From: Actinomycetota bacterium
GTDB taxonomy: Bacteria; Actinomycetota; UBA4738; HRBIN12
Assembly (NCBI GenBank): GCA_035640355.1
Contig: DASQWI010000002.1
Coordinates: 1-64,000 of the forward strand
Direction: 5' to 3'
Length of the DNA: 64,000 nt
The position numbers and the translations under genes were made by a program. The notes under the pieces are model-generated. The model was given only the letters and a program-made list of their open reading frames with translations, had not been told where the DNA came from and searched no databases. How positions within the stretch are numbered: the first letter of the stretch is position 1; each line of letters opens with the position of its first letter. Positions 15,975-25,137 of this stretch are shown in pieces.

Positions 15975-17284
15975 CTGACCTCCTCGGCGCCCAGGGCCTC
16001 GAGCCCGTCGAGCAGGTGACCGAGCTTCTCGCGCTTCGTCCGCAGATACTCGATGTTGCGCGCGTTCGGGTGCGTCTCCAGCGGAACGCGCTCGACGATC
16101 GACAGCCCGTATCCCTCCAGGCCCGCGCGCTTGGAGGGATTGTTCGTGAGGAGTCGCATGCTTCGAACGCCGAGGTCGACGAGGATCTGCGCGCCGATGC
16201 CGTAATCGCGCGGATCGGCAGGGAACCCAAGCTCCACGTTCGCTTCGACGGTGTCGCGGCCTCGCTCCTGGAGCTGGTACGCCCGGAGCTTGTGGGTGAG
16301 GCCGATCGCGCGGCCCTCGTGGCCTCGTATGTACAGAACGACGCCGCGACCGTCCTCACCGATCTGCTCGACCGCGGAGCGGAGCTGTTCGCCGCAGTCG
16401 CATCGGAGCGACGCGAACACATCACCGGTGAGGCATTCCGAGTGGACGCGGACGAGGATCCGCTCACCGTCCCCCACCTCGCCGAGAACGAGCGCGACGT
16501 GAACGCGCCCGTCGACGAGGCTCTCGTACGTGTACGCCGTGAACTCGCCGTGCTCCGTGGGGATGACCGCTTCGGCAGTGCGATCCACGAGCTGCTCCCG
16601 ACGCCGCCGGTACTCGATCAGGTCGGCGATCGAGATGATCTTGAGGTCGTGGTCGTTCGCGACGCGAACGAGCTCCGGCAGCCGCGCCATCGTGCCGTCG
16701 GTGTGCAGCACCTCGCACAACGCTCCCGCCGGGTACAGCCCGGCGAGCCGCGCGAGATCCACGGCCGCCTCGGTGTGACCGGCACGCCGAAGCACGCCGC
16801 CCTCCTGCGCCATCAGTGGGAACACGTGGCCGGGCATGCGAACGTCGTCGGATCTCAGGTTGGGTTCGGTGACCGAACGAACCGTCTCGGCCCGGTCGAA
16901 CGCGCTCGTGCCCGTCGTCGTTCTTCCTCGGATGTCGATCGAGACGGCGAACGCGGTGCCGTGGCTCTCGTTGTTCTTCGAAACCATCAACGGGATCCGG
17001 AGCTCCTCCAGCCGCTGCTGGGTCACCGGCATGCAGACGATCCCCCGGCCGTGCGTGACCATGAAGTTGATCGCTTCCGGCGTGACCTTCTCGGCGGCCA
17101 TCACGAAGTCGCCCTCGTTCTCGCGATCGGCGTCGTCGACGACGATCACGATCTTCCCCTGCCGGATGTCGTCCAGGGCTTCCGGGATGGTCGAGAACGC
17201 GTCGGTGCCCTGTCCCGAGGTTCCGACAACGTTCGCCTCCGTCACCGTGCGCGCCGGATCCACCCGGTCGGGCTTCTCTGTCAT
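15971..17284 (-). CDS. ribBA: Bifunctional DHBP synthase / GTP cyclohydrolase II
   Basis: 437 aa. The N-terminal half (about 25-225) is 3,4-dihydroxy-2-butanone-4-phosphate synthase (VDDADRENEGDFVMAAE; HTEAAVDLARLAG). The C-terminal half (about 230-430) is GTP cyclohydrolase II with the Zn site C-x10-C-x-C in RVHSECLTGDVFASLRCDCG and RGHEGRAIGL. It supplies both branches of riboflavin synthesis. The ATG at 17284 overlaps the ribE stop in ATGA, and the end overlaps ribH in GTGA. Confidence 0.97.
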   Translation of the reverse strand: MTEKPDRVDPARTVTEANVVGTSGQGTDAFSTIPEALDDIRQGKIVIVVDDADRENEGDFVMAAEKVTPEAINFMVTHGRGIVCMPVTQQRLEELRIPLMVSKNNESHGTAFAVSIDIRGRTTTGTSAFDRAETVRSVTEPNLRSDDVRMPGHVFPLMAQEGGVLRRAGHTEAAVDLARLAGLYPAGALCEVLHTDGTMARLPELVRVANDHDLKIISIADLIEYRRRREQLVDRTAEAVIPTEHGEFTAYTYESLVDGRVHVALVLGEVGDGERILVRVHSECLTGDVFASLRCDCGEQLRSAVEQIGEDGRGVVLYIRGHEGRAIGLTHKLRAYQLQERGRDTVEANVELGFPADPRDYGIGAQILVDLGVRSMRLLTNNPSKRAGLEGYGLSIVERVPLETHPNARNIEYLRTKREKLGHLLDGLEALGAEEVR

Positions 17285-17913
17285 GCGGTCCTCCCCCCTC
17301 GCGCCGACCGCACGACGCTCGCTTGGCTCGCCGTCCTATCCGCGAGCAGCGCCTCGACGTACTTGGCGATCACGTCCACCTCCAGGTTCACAAGGTCGCC
17401 GGCTCGCGCGGACCCAAGTGTCGTCACAGCAAGCGTGTACGGGATCAGGGCCACCGAGAAGGCGGTCGTGTCGAGGGCGGCGACGGTGAGACTCACGCCG
17501 TCGACGCACACCGACCCCTTCTCGACGACGAACCGACGCAGCTCCGCCGGCGTTTGCACCGTGAGCCACACGCCGCCCTCTGCATCGGGCTCGACCCCCC
17601 AGATTTCCCCGACGCCGTCGACATGGCCCTGGACGAGATGACCGCCCAGCCGCCCGGCGAATCGCAGCGGACGCTCGAGGTTGACGCCGTCGCCGTCTCG
17701 GAGGCGTGACAGGCTGGTTCGCCGGAGCGTCTCTTCGGAGAGGTCGAATGCGAGGTGCGCGTCCGAGCGCTCGACGGCCGTCAGGCACACGCCGTTCACG
17801 GCGACGGACGACCCCACCTCCGAGTCGGCGGTCACCGTTCGGCAGCCGATGGTCATTCGTGCACCGTCGATGTGGCGCACCGCGCCGAGCTCCTCAACGA
17901 TCCCGGTGAACAT
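17281..17913 (-). CDS. ribE: Riboflavin synthase alpha chain
   Basis: Riboflavin synthase, 210 aa, dismutating two lumazines to riboflavin. It consists of two internally homologous lumazine-binding barrels beginning MFTGIVEELG and GGHLVQGHVDGVG; VAVNGVCLTAV and VCVDGVSLTVA are the paired substrate-binding segments. Its 5' end overlaps ribD by 20 nt and its stop overlaps ribBA by 4 nt. The last about 15 residues are poorly conserved. Confidence 0.96.
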   Translation of the reverse strand: MFTGIVEELGAVRHIDGARMTIGCRTVTADSEVGSSVAVNGVCLTAVERSDAHLAFDLSEETLRRTSLSRLRDGDGVNLERPLRFAGRLGGHLVQGHVDGVGEIWGVEPDAEGGVWLTVQTPAELRRFVVEKGSVCVDGVSLTVAALDTTAFSVALIPYTLAVTTLGSARAGDLVNLEVDVIAKYVEALLADRTASQASVVRSARGGRTA

Positions 17914-18994
17914 CCGCCTCCACCTTGAGGTCCTCGCCGATCGGATCGAACGAGCGAACGCGCAGACGCGCGGCGCTCGAGATCGGCGCGAACCCTCGCC
18001 CGCCGAGCACCGTCGGCGCGTCCACTCCGCCGATCAGCTTCGGCGCCAGGTACACGACGACCTTGTCGACCACGCCCTCCTCGATGGCGGCGAACGCCAG
18101 CGTCGGTCCACCTTCGAGCAGCACGCCCTGCAGATCACGCTTGCCGAGAAGGGAGACGAGCTCGCCGATCGGCACTCGATCGCCCTCCGCCGCGAGGACG
18201 ACCACCTCCGCGCCGGAGTCTTCCCACTCGTCACGCCGTTCCCGCGGCGCGAGGTCCGTCGTCGCGACGAGCGTCGGGGCTGCGTCGTCGAATAGGTCTC
18301 CCGTCGCGGGAACCCGCCCTCGCCCGTCGACCAAGACGCGCAGCGGTGGCCGACCCCGATACCCGGGCTCCCGAACGGTGAGCGACGGGTCGTCGACCAG
18401 CGCCGTTCCGGCGCCGACGACGATCGCGTCCGACCACGCCCGCAGCCGGTGCACGTCGGCGCGCGCCGACTCGCCGGTGATCCACCGGGAGGAGCCGTCC
18501 CGCGCCGCCACTTTGCCGTCGAGCGACGCGGCCATCTTCCACGTGACGAACGGGAGGCCGGTCCGAACGTGCTTCACGAACGCTTCGTTCTGCCGAGCCG
18601 CCTCATCTGCCAGGACGCCGTGTCGAACCTCGACCCCGTTCCGCTCGAGCTCTGCGAATCCGCGGCCGTCGACGATCGGGTTCGGATCGCGCATCGCCGA
18701 GACGACCCGCGCCACACCGGCGGCGACGATCGCCTCGACGCACGGCGGCGTCCGGCCCGTGTGAACACACGGCTCGAGCGAGGTGTACAGCGTGGAGCCG
18801 CGAGCGGCCTCCCCCGCTTCGCGGAGCGCGACGACCTCCGCGTGTGCGGTTCCGGGGCCTTCGTGCCAGCCCTCGCCGGCGAGGGTCCCCGAGGCCGAGA
18901 CGACGGCGGCGCCAACGATCGGGTTGGGGGACACCAGACCGCGTCCCCGTTCGGCGAGCGCCAACGCTCGTCCCATGTACGCCTCGTCGGACAA
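17894..18994 (-). CDS. ribD: Riboflavin biosynthesis deaminase/reductase RibD
   Basis: 366-aa bifunctional enzyme. The N-terminal cytidine-deaminase-like domain has zinc ligands in HAEVVAL and EPCVHTGRTPPC. The C-terminal reductase domain (about 150-360; FVTWKMAASLDGKVA) uses NADPH. It converts the GTP cyclohydrolase II product to 5-amino-6-ribitylamino-uracil phosphate. The start is TTG at 18994, with GGAG 6 nt upstream. That ribosome-binding site lies in a helix formed with the FMN riboswitch tail. It is the first gene of the rib operon. Confidence 0.95.
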   Translation of the reverse strand: MSDEAYMGRALALAERGRGLVSPNPIVGAAVVSASGTLAGEGWHEGPGTAHAEVVALREAGEAARGSTLYTSLEPCVHTGRTPPCVEAIVAAGVARVVSAMRDPNPIVDGRGFAELERNGVEVRHGVLADEAARQNEAFVKHVRTGLPFVTWKMAASLDGKVAARDGSSRWITGESARADVHRLRAWSDAIVVGAGTALVDDPSLTVREPGYRGRPPLRVLVDGRGRVPATGDLFDDAAPTLVATTDLAPRERRDEWEDSGAEVVVLAAEGDRVPIGELVSLLGKRDLQGVLLEGGPTLAFAAIEEGVVDKVVVYLAPKLIGGVDAPTVLGGRGFAPISSAARLRVRSFDPIGEDLKVEADVHRDR

Positions 18995-18999
18995 CGTTC

Positions 19000-19035
19000 A
19001 CTCCATTCCCGAGGCGGATGCGCGGGGAAAGGAGT
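19000..19035 (-). promoter_or_regulatory. SD-sequestering helix of the rib leader
   Basis: On the minus strand ACTCCTTTCC (19035-19026) is complementary to GGAATGGAGT (19009-19000) with one mismatch. The second segment contains the ribD Shine-Dalgarno GGAG. The helix can hide the ribosome-binding site and is the likely expression platform of the FMN riboswitch just upstream, pointing to translational control. Confidence 0.6.
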
Positions 19036-19067
19036 CGCGCGGCGGCGGTCACGCGCCGAAGGCGACA

Positions 19068-19195
19068 CCCGTCCTCTCCCATCCCGACTCTCACGGTCGG
19101 TTCCGGAATCTCACCGGATCAACCCCCGAGTGGCTCCCGGGAGGTCGCGGACTCTCACCGCCGGTGGGGACTTGCACCCCGCCCCGAAGACGAGC
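19068..19195 (-). promoter_or_regulatory. FMN riboswitch (RFN element)
   Basis: The minus-strand RNA shows the conserved RFN core: GGGGTGCAAGTCCCCACCGG, then CGGTGAGAGTCCGCGAC, GTTGATCCGGTGAGATTCCG, AACCGACCGTGAGAGTCGGG and ATGGGAGAGGA. Each junction segment of the six-stem aptamer is recognisable. It lies upstream of ribD, where FMN binding should repress riboflavin synthesis. The stretch 18995-19253 contains no protein gene. Confidence 0.95.
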
Positions 19196-19253
19196 TCTTC
19201 GTCGCAAGTATAGGTCCGCGTTCGGCGGGTCGCAGCCCGCCCCACGTCGCCGT

Positions 19254-20186
19254 CTAGTCGATCTTGCGGCGGTCGATCGCGTACCACGAGCGCGGCTCGC
19301 GCTTGGCGAACTGCTTCATCTCCGTGGCGACCGCGACCGCCTCGCCGTAGTGCTCGAACTTGCGGACCTCGGTCGTCGCGATGCCCACCGAGACTCCCGC
19401 GAGGGGGAGCTTCTGCATCTCGCCCTTGCGGTCCTCGACCTCGATGTATCCGCGCTTGATGTCCTCGCGCTCGTAGAACTCGTGGATGTCACCGTCGAAG
19501 CGTTCGACGATTCGCTTGGCGATGTCCTCCGCGCTCTCAGGCGGCACGACGGCCACGAAGTCGTCGCCCCCGACGTGGCCGACGAACCCATCGGTCCCAG
19601 CGAACTCGACGACCGCGTCCTGGATGATCCGCGCCGTCGCCTGGATCAACCGGTCGCCGCGGACGAACCCCTTCTCGTCGTTGTACGCCTTGAAGTTGTC
19701 GAGGTCGCAGTACAGAACCGCGAACGGGCGGTCGTCTCGGACGTTGCGCTCGATCTCCTCCTGGATCCGGATGTTGCCTGGAAGTCCCGTGAGGGGTGAG
19801 AGGTTCCGCATCTCCTTGGCCCGCCGGAGGGTGCCCTTGACCCGGGCGAGGAGCTCGATCGGGTCGAACGGCTTGATGATGTAGTCGTCGGCGCCGGCGG
19901 TGAGCCCCAATACCTTGTCCGTGGAGAGCGCCTTCGCCGTGAGCATGATGATCGAGGTGCTGGCGGTCTGCGGGTTCCGTCGGAGACGCTGGGCGACCTC
20001 GAACCCGTCGATCCGCGGCATCATCACGTCGAGCAGAACGAGGTCCGGACGGAGCGCAGCGGCCTTCTCGAGCGCCTGCTCCCCGTCCGACGCGACCGAG
20101 ACGTCGTATCCCGCGCTCCGCAGGTTGACCTCGACGAATCGCGCAATGTCTGGGTCGTCGTCGACGACCAGGATGGTCTCGGGCAT
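19254..20186 (-). CDS. Response regulator with GGDEF (diguanylate cyclase-like) domain
   Basis: 310 aa. The N-terminal receiver (1-120) has the acidic pair DDD, phospho-acceptor Asp in LVLLDVMMPRIDG, TA in MLTAKAL, and Lys in IIKPFDP. The GGDEF domain (135-300) begins LSPLTGLPGN and has VGGDDF in place of GGDEF. The Arg of the RxxD inhibitory site is missing. Subfamilies with a TGLPGN start and GGDDF exist, so it may make c-di-GMP, but activity is uncertain. No kinase gene is adjacent. It sits between rsmB and ribD, where many Actinobacteria carry rpe. The ATG at 20186 follows a short ORF after 3 bp. Confidence 0.88.
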   Translation of the reverse strand: MPETILVVDDDPDIARFVEVNLRSAGYDVSVASDGEQALEKAAALRPDLVLLDVMMPRIDGFEVAQRLRRNPQTASTSIIMLTAKALSTDKVLGLTAGADDYIIKPFDPIELLARVKGTLRRAKEMRNLSPLTGLPGNIRIQEEIERNVRDDRPFAVLYCDLDNFKAYNDEKGFVRGDRLIQATARIIQDAVVEFAGTDGFVGHVGGDDFVAVVPPESAEDIAKRIVERFDGDIHEFYEREDIKRGYIEVEDRKGEMQKLPLAGVSVGIATTEVRKFEHYGEAVAVATEMKQFAKREPRSWYAIDRRKID

Positions 20187-20189
20187 CTC

Positions 20190-20315
20190 TCAGTCGCTCC
20201 GCGAGGGGTAGACGTCGACCTCGGCGAGGGCGACATAGATGGAGTCGGCACACGGCGGTGCGTGCTTAACGTCTGCGCCGGCTTCGTGCCTCCTCGGGGC
20301 AGCCTCGGTGCGCAT
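20190..20315 (-). CDS. Possible 41-aa small ORF before the response regulator
   Basis: A small ORF (ATG at 20315) starts 11 bp after the rsmB stop and ends 3 bp before the response-regulator ATG, a spacing that fits an operon. It has no recognisable domain and no strong ribosome-binding site. It may simply be leader sequence providing translational coupling. I do not recognise it. Confidence 0.25.
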   Translation of the reverse strand: MRTEAAPRRHEAGADVKHAPPCADSIYVALAEVDVYPSRSD

Positions 20316-20326
20316 CGGGGCGGATT

Positions 20327-21718
20327 CTAGTGGGGCGTCATTCGGCGACGAAACCCCGCGACGAACATCGCATCGCAGCCGTCCCGATGCGGCCACAGCC
20401 GGATCCGGGCCGCGGGGCCGTTGGGTCCCCTGAGCTCGAGCGGCTCGAGATCGGGCCGGTGCCGGAGGATCGCGTCGCAGGCCGCGTCGGTCTCGGCCCG
20501 GGGAAACGTGCACACGCTGTAGACGATCCGCCCGCCTCCGCGGACCACGTCGGCGACGCCCGCCACGATGGCCACCTGCAATCGTGCCAGCGACGACAGC
20601 TCGTCCTTCTCAGGGCGCCACAGGAGCTCGGGCCGGCGCCTCGCGGAGCCAAGTCCTGAACAGGGTGCGTCGACGAGAACGGCATCGAACGTCGCCGCGA
20701 GGGCCGGCCGTCGCGCGTCCTGGACGAGAACGCGTCCCTCCACGCGGAGGCGTTGGAGCGTGGAGGCGACGAGACGTGCACGCGACGCGTTGGCGTCCGC
20801 GGCGACGAGTTCGCCACGTGGTTGCACAAGGCACGCGGCGTGAGCGGCCTTGCCGCCCGGGCCGGCACACGCGTCGAGGACGCGTTCCCCCTGTGTCGGG
20901 TCGAGCGCACCAACGACGAACGACGACGCTTGATCCTGGACGGCGAACGATCCCTCTTCGAATCCGGGGAGCGAGGCCGGCGCCCCCGAGGAGATCACCA
21001 GGGAATCAGGATGAACGGTGCCGCGCTCGACGCCGATGCCCACGTCCCGGAGGATGCGCTCGAGCTCGTCGGTCGTCGTTCGGCATGTGTTCGTCCGGAT
21101 CGTCGTCCGCGCCGACGTGGCGAGCGCCGTCGCGGCCGCCTCGGTCTCGTCGTCCAGCTGCCGCCGGAGCTCTCGAACGGCCCACGAGGCGAGGCCTGTT
21201 CGAACCGCGATCGCGTCGTCGTCGTCGCCGTTCGGCCAGCGCACGCCATCGCTCGACAGGCGTCGGAGGACGGCGTTGACGAACCCTCGGTGACGCGCGT
21301 CCGCGAGCTCCACAGTTGCGGACACGGCGGCATGTGTGGGGATGCGCGTGAACAGCAGTTGATACGCGCCGAGCCGTACAAGCGACCGCGCGGCCTTCGG
21401 CGCGGTCTCGATGGGACGATCGAGGAGCGGGCCGAGCGCGTGGTCGAGCGAGATCTTCCGCCGGATCGTCCCGTACGCGAGCTCCGACGCGAGCGTCGCG
21501 TCTCGCCGGTCGAGCCCCGCCCGCTCGATCGTCCGTGCGAGCGCGAGGTTCGAATACGCGCCCTCCTCGATCACGCGGGTGATGACATCGAGCGCGACGT
21601 ATCTCGCGGTCGGCGAGTGCGGAGTGGCCGCGCGCGCCGCGGCCACCGGCGGCTTCCCGCGTGAGGCGTTCGATCCGCGCGCCGGGCGTCGCGCGCCGCG
21701 ACCTCCGCGTCCGGTCAT
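20327..21718 (-). CDS. rsmB: 16S rRNA m5C967 methyltransferase (Sun family)
   Basis: 463 aa. An N-terminal NusB-like RNA-binding domain (about 35-165) is followed by a SAM-dependent methyltransferase with the SAM loop DACAGPGGKAAHAA, DAPCSGLGSARRRPEL containing one catalytic Cys, and SVCTFPRAETDA containing the second. It methylates C967 of 16S rRNA. The ATG at 21718 overlaps the fmt stop in ATGA. The order def-fmt-rsmB is widely conserved. Confidence 0.95.
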   Translation of the reverse strand: MTGRGGRGARRPARGSNASRGKPPVAAARAATPHSPTARYVALDVITRVIEEGAYSNLALARTIERAGLDRRDATLASELAYGTIRRKISLDHALGPLLDRPIETAPKAARSLVRLGAYQLLFTRIPTHAAVSATVELADARHRGFVNAVLRRLSSDGVRWPNGDDDDAIAVRTGLASWAVRELRRQLDDETEAAATALATSARTTIRTNTCRTTTDELERILRDVGIGVERGTVHPDSLVISSGAPASLPGFEEGSFAVQDQASSFVVGALDPTQGERVLDACAGPGGKAAHAACLVQPRGELVAADANASRARLVASTLQRLRVEGRVLVQDARRPALAATFDAVLVDAPCSGLGSARRRPELLWRPEKDELSSLARLQVAIVAGVADVVRGGGRIVYSVCTFPRAETDAACDAILRHRPDLEPLELRGPNGPAARIRLWPHRDGCDAMFVAGFRRRMTPH

Positions 21719-22650
21719 CCCAGACGCTCGCCCACCCGCGGACGAAACCCGTTGACGAAGTCGGAACCGCTCATGCGCTTCCGGCCCTCCGGTGCGACGT
21801 CGAGCACACGGAACCCACCAGTTCCCGTTGCGACGACCGGTCCCTCCTGCGTCACGGCGACGATCGCGCCCGGCGCGCCGGTCTCGTGAACGGTGTCTCC
21901 CCGATACACCTTGAGCGTCCTCTCGCGGAACGTCGTCGTCGCGGCGGGCTCCGGCGACAGCGCGCGGCATCGATCCACCAGGTCGGCCGCTGCGTCCGTC
22001 CAGACGAGGACCCGATCCTCGGCTTTGAGCTTCGGCGCGGACGTCGCCTTCGAGTCGTCCTGCGGCGTGGGCGTGATCGATTTCGTCACGAGGGCGTCGA
22101 TCGTCTCGACCAGAACCCCCGCGCCGGTCGCGGCAAGCCGAGCGCCGAGCGTTCCGGCGTCGTCCGAGGGCACGATGCGCTGCTCACGCTGGAGAAGGAC
22201 CGGTCCCGTGTCGAGCCCCTCGTCCATGACCATCGTCGTCACGCCGGTTCGTTCCAGGCCGAGCAGCAGTGCGTGTTGCACCGGGCTCGCTCCACGGAGC
22301 TCGGGCAGCAACGAGAAGTGCAGGTTCACCGGAGCGATCGCGGGGACGTTCAAGACGGCGGCGGGCAGGATCTCGCCGTAGGCGACGACCACCAGGACAT
22401 CGGGCGAGGCCGACACCAGGTGTTCGAATCCGGTTCCCGCCCTCGCAGTCTCGACCTCGGCCAAGGGGAGGTCGAGGTCGCGGGCCGCCGCCGCGACCAC
22501 GGTCGGTCTCGGCCGCGAGCCGCGCCCGGCCGGTTTGGCCGCGGCAGTGACGACGAGCGCGATCTCATGACGGGACGCGGCCAGCGCCTCCAGTGACGGA
22601 ACCGACCAGGCGTCGTTGCCGAGGAACGCGACGCGCGCGGATGCCTGCAC
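21715..22650 (-). CDS. fmt: Methionyl-tRNA formyltransferase
   Basis: 311 aa; formylates initiator Met-tRNA with 10-formyl-THF. The N-terminal Rossmann domain has NLHFSLLPELRGASPVQHA (the SLLP motif, with catalytic Asn-His) and DTGPVLLQ. The C-terminal domain (about 205-305) is the tRNA-binding OB-like fold. It lies 9 bp downstream of def, so the formylation and deformylation genes are co-expressed, and is coupled to rsmB. Confidence 0.96.
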   Translation of the reverse strand: MQASARVAFLGNDAWSVPSLEALAASRHEIALVVTAAAKPAGRGSRPRPTVVAAAARDLDLPLAEVETARAGTGFEHLVSASPDVLVVVAYGEILPAAVLNVPAIAPVNLHFSLLPELRGASPVQHALLLGLERTGVTTMVMDEGLDTGPVLLQREQRIVPSDDAGTLGARLAATGAGVLVETIDALVTKSITPTPQDDSKATSAPKLKAEDRVLVWTDAAADLVDRCRALSPEPAATTTFRERTLKVYRGDTVHETGAPGAIVAVTQEGPVVATGTGGFRVLDVAPEGRKRMSGSDFVNGFRPRVGERLG

Positions 22651-22659
22651 GACGGTGCG

Positions 22660-23208
22660 CTACTCGAGCGCGCGCTCCCGATGGGCGACGGTGCGGGTCG
22701 CTCCGCCGCCGCTCGCCCGCTCGAGCTCCAGCTGGCGCAGCTGCCGCATCACGTCGCGCCGGCCCTCGTCGTCCAGGCGGTCGATGTACAGGCCCCCGAG
22801 CAGGTGGTCGGTCTCATGTTGGAAGATCCGTGCGAGCAAACCCTCGGCGCGGATGTCTCGTTCGTTGCCGTCGAGGTCGCGTCCCCGGAGCCGGACCCGC
22901 AGCGCTCGCGCCGTCGGGTGATACGGCCCCGGGATCGACAGACACCCCTCGTCCTCGAGCTGCTCACCGTCGAGCTCGGACAGCACGGGGTTTGCGACGA
23001 ACCCCTTGTGCTCCTCGTGGTCGTCGTAGACGAAGCACGCGATCTGGAGCCCGACCTGGTTCGCGGCAAGGCCGACGCCGGGTGCGTCGTACATCGTCTC
23101 GAACAGGTCGTCCGCCAGTCGGCGGAGCGCCTCGTCGAAGTCGGTCACCTCACGCGCGGGCTGGCGCAGGACGGGGTCGCCCAGCGTGCGGATCGGGATG
23201 ACGGTCAC
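22660..23208 (-). CDS. def: Peptide deformylase
   Basis: 182-aa metallopeptidase removing the N-formyl group from nascent proteins. All three motifs are present: GVGLAANQVG (motif 1), EGCLSIPG (motif 2, Cys ligand) and QHETDHLLGG (motif 3, HExxH ligands). The GTG start at 23208 lies 30 bp after priA. It begins MTVIPIRTLGDPVLRQPA as expected. Confidence 0.97.
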   Translation of the reverse strand: MTVIPIRTLGDPVLRQPAREVTDFDEALRRLADDLFETMYDAPGVGLAANQVGLQIACFVYDDHEEHKGFVANPVLSELDGEQLEDEGCLSIPGPYHPTARALRVRLRGRDLDGNERDIRAEGLLARIFQHETDHLLGGLYIDRLDDEGRRDVMRQLRQLELERASGGGATRTVAHRERALE

Positions 23209-23238
23209 GACGACGCTCCTTCTCGACGAGGCCGCCGC

Positions 23239-25137
23239 CTACAGGTGCGGCTCGGCCTCGACCCTCGAGACGATCCCGCGTTCGGCAAGCCGACGGATTC
23301 CGTCGCCGAACGCACGCAGATCGTTCGGATCGAGCGCGACCAAGCATAACGTGTGCTCTCCGTCGCTCGAGACGAGCATCGTTCGGTGCGATAGAGCGCC
23401 GAGCTCCGCCTCGAGCTCCACGCCGCCGACGATTCGAAAGACGGGAGCGCCGACCGGGAAACCGGCCCCCTCGCGGCGCGTGCGCTCCGACCTGGCGAAC
23501 CGATCTGGTTTGCCGACGACGAGCGCCTGAACGGCGGGGTCGTTCGGGTGCGTCGTCTGCACGATCACTCGACCGTTGGGCGCGGCCCACGCCGCGACCT
23601 CCGCCCACGTCGAGAGTGCACGCTCCCGCGCCGCGATGCCCGGACGGCGGAGCGACGCGTCCGCGTTCAGGATGCCGACGAGGTCGAGCGCCAGCGCGCC
23701 GAAGTCCTTCACCGCATCGATACCGCCGACCACGACCTCCCCGTCGCCCGGGGACCTACTCGTGTCGCCAGGCGCGAGATGAATCACCGGAACCGGCGCG
23801 ACGCCGCGTGCCCATTCCTCGACGCGCTCGGCGCCTCCCCGCGCGATGCCGAAGTTCGACGAGTCGCAGTTCGGGCAGCGCGCGTCGGCTCCGCATACCA
23901 CGCATCGCATCGCTCCCCTCTCCGAGCGGAGCGCGCCGCCGCACGCGGCGCACGCCGCGGGCTCGCCGCACGCACGACACACGCGCGCGACGCCGTACCC
24001 TCGCAGCGGCTCGTACAGGAACGCGCGCATCGCGGAGCGCAACGACGCCACCAACCGAGGAGCGCGCCCTTCGAGTCCCGGCTTCACCACTTCCACGGGC
24101 GGCCACGTCCTCTCTCTCGGCTCGATGTCGACGTGGTCGAGTGCCAACGCCTCGAGCGACGGCATCACGGAGAGCAATACGCACGTCGCCGGGTGAATCC
24201 GCGCCCGAGCCGCCGCGACCTCCCGGACGTGAAAGTACGGCGAGCGCTCCTCGCGGTGCAGCTCGTGATGCTCGCGGGAGACGATCACCACACCGAGATC
24301 GCGCAGCGGCGCGAACACTGCCGAGCGCGTCCCGACGACGATCGGATACCGCCCGTGCGCGATGTCGAGCCACATCCGATAGCGCGACCGCTTGTCGCCA
24401 CCGAAGAAACGGGCGACGCCGTCGCCGAACGCATCGAGGACGGCCGCAACCGTCGCTGGCACCGGGTCGACCTCCGGCACGATGAGGATCGCGGTCTTGC
24501 CCGCCGCGCGTGCGCCGGCGATGCAGTCGACGGCGATCTCAGCTTCCTCGCCGGGCGCGTTCCGCACGACGAACGTCCCGGTGCCGCCCGCGAGTCCCGC
24601 CGCGAGCGCGTCACCGTTTGCGTAGCCGGCGAGGACATCCGATCGAACGTCGACGTGCGGCGTGTCGTAGGCGACGCCGGGTCGAGCGTCCTCCGACGCA
24701 ATCCTCGGCGGGTGCGACCTCACGATGACCGACGCCAGCGGCGCGACGTAGCGCCCGCTCACCCAACGACAGAGCTCGAGCATCGAGGCGTCGAACTGCC
24801 GAACGGGCGAGACGACGCGTCGCACGGGCAGCATGCGTTCGGGCACGTCGTCGGTCCCGCCGAGCACCCACCCCGTGACGAGCCTGCCGTGGAACGGCAC
24901 CTGGACGAGCGACCCCACGCCTCCTCCGAGGTCACCATCGAGCTCGTACGTGAACGGTCGGTCGAGTGATAGCACAGGCCGGTCCACGCAGATCGCGACC
25001 GGACCCGAGAGGATCTCGACGGAACGTTCGGGCGTGGCGGGTGCGGGGAGCCGCGGAAGCGAGCCCGAAGGGAGAGCGTTCGGCCCCCCGGGTGGACTGG
25101 GGACGACCGTGTTACTCGAGCGCGCGGCGGAGTTCAT
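23239..25137 (-). CDS. priA: PriA-like replication restart protein, helicase-inactive
   Basis: 632 aa, homologous to primosomal protein N'. The N-terminal DNA-binding region (about 45-150), a RecA-like region and a zinc-binding cluster ([15 protein letters not shown] and [13 protein letters not shown]) are recognisable. Walker A is replaced by [12 protein letters not shown], and the DEEH box by [11 protein letters not shown], so ATPase/helicase activity is not expected. Loss of these motifs is known for actinobacterial PriA. The only plausible start is ATG at 25137, overlapping the metK end by 26 nt; no other standard start precedes the conserved N-terminus. Confidence 0.9.
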   Translation of the reverse strand: MNSAARSSNTVVPSPPGGPNALPSGSLPRLPAPATPERSVEILSGPVAICVDRPVLSLDRPFTYELDGDLGGGVGSLVQVPFHGRLVTGWVLGGTDDVPERMLPVRRVVSPVRQFDASMLELCRWVSGRYVAPLASVIVRSHPPRIASEDARPGVAYDTPHVDVRSDVLAGYANGDALAAGLAGGTGTFVVRNAPGEEAEIAVDCIAGARAAGKTAILIVPEVDPVPATVAAVLDAFGDGVARFFGGDKRSRYRMWLDIAHGRYPIVVGTRSAVFAPLRDLGVVIVSREHHELHREERSPYFHVREVAAARARIHPATCVLLSVMPSLEALALDHVDIEPRERTWPPVEVVKPGLEGRAPRLVASLRSAMRAFLYEPLRGYGVARVCRACGEPAACAACGGALRSERGAMRCVVCGADARCPNCDSSNFGIARGGAERVEEWARGVAPVPVIHLAPGDTSRSPGDGEVVVGGIDAVKDFGALALDLVGILNADASLRRPGIAARERALSTWAEVAAWAAPNGRVIVQTTHPNDPAVQALVVGKPDRFARSERTRREGAGFPVGAPVFRIVGGVELEAELGALSHRTMLVSSDGEHTLCLVALDPNDLRAFGDGIRRLAERGIVSRVEAEPHL

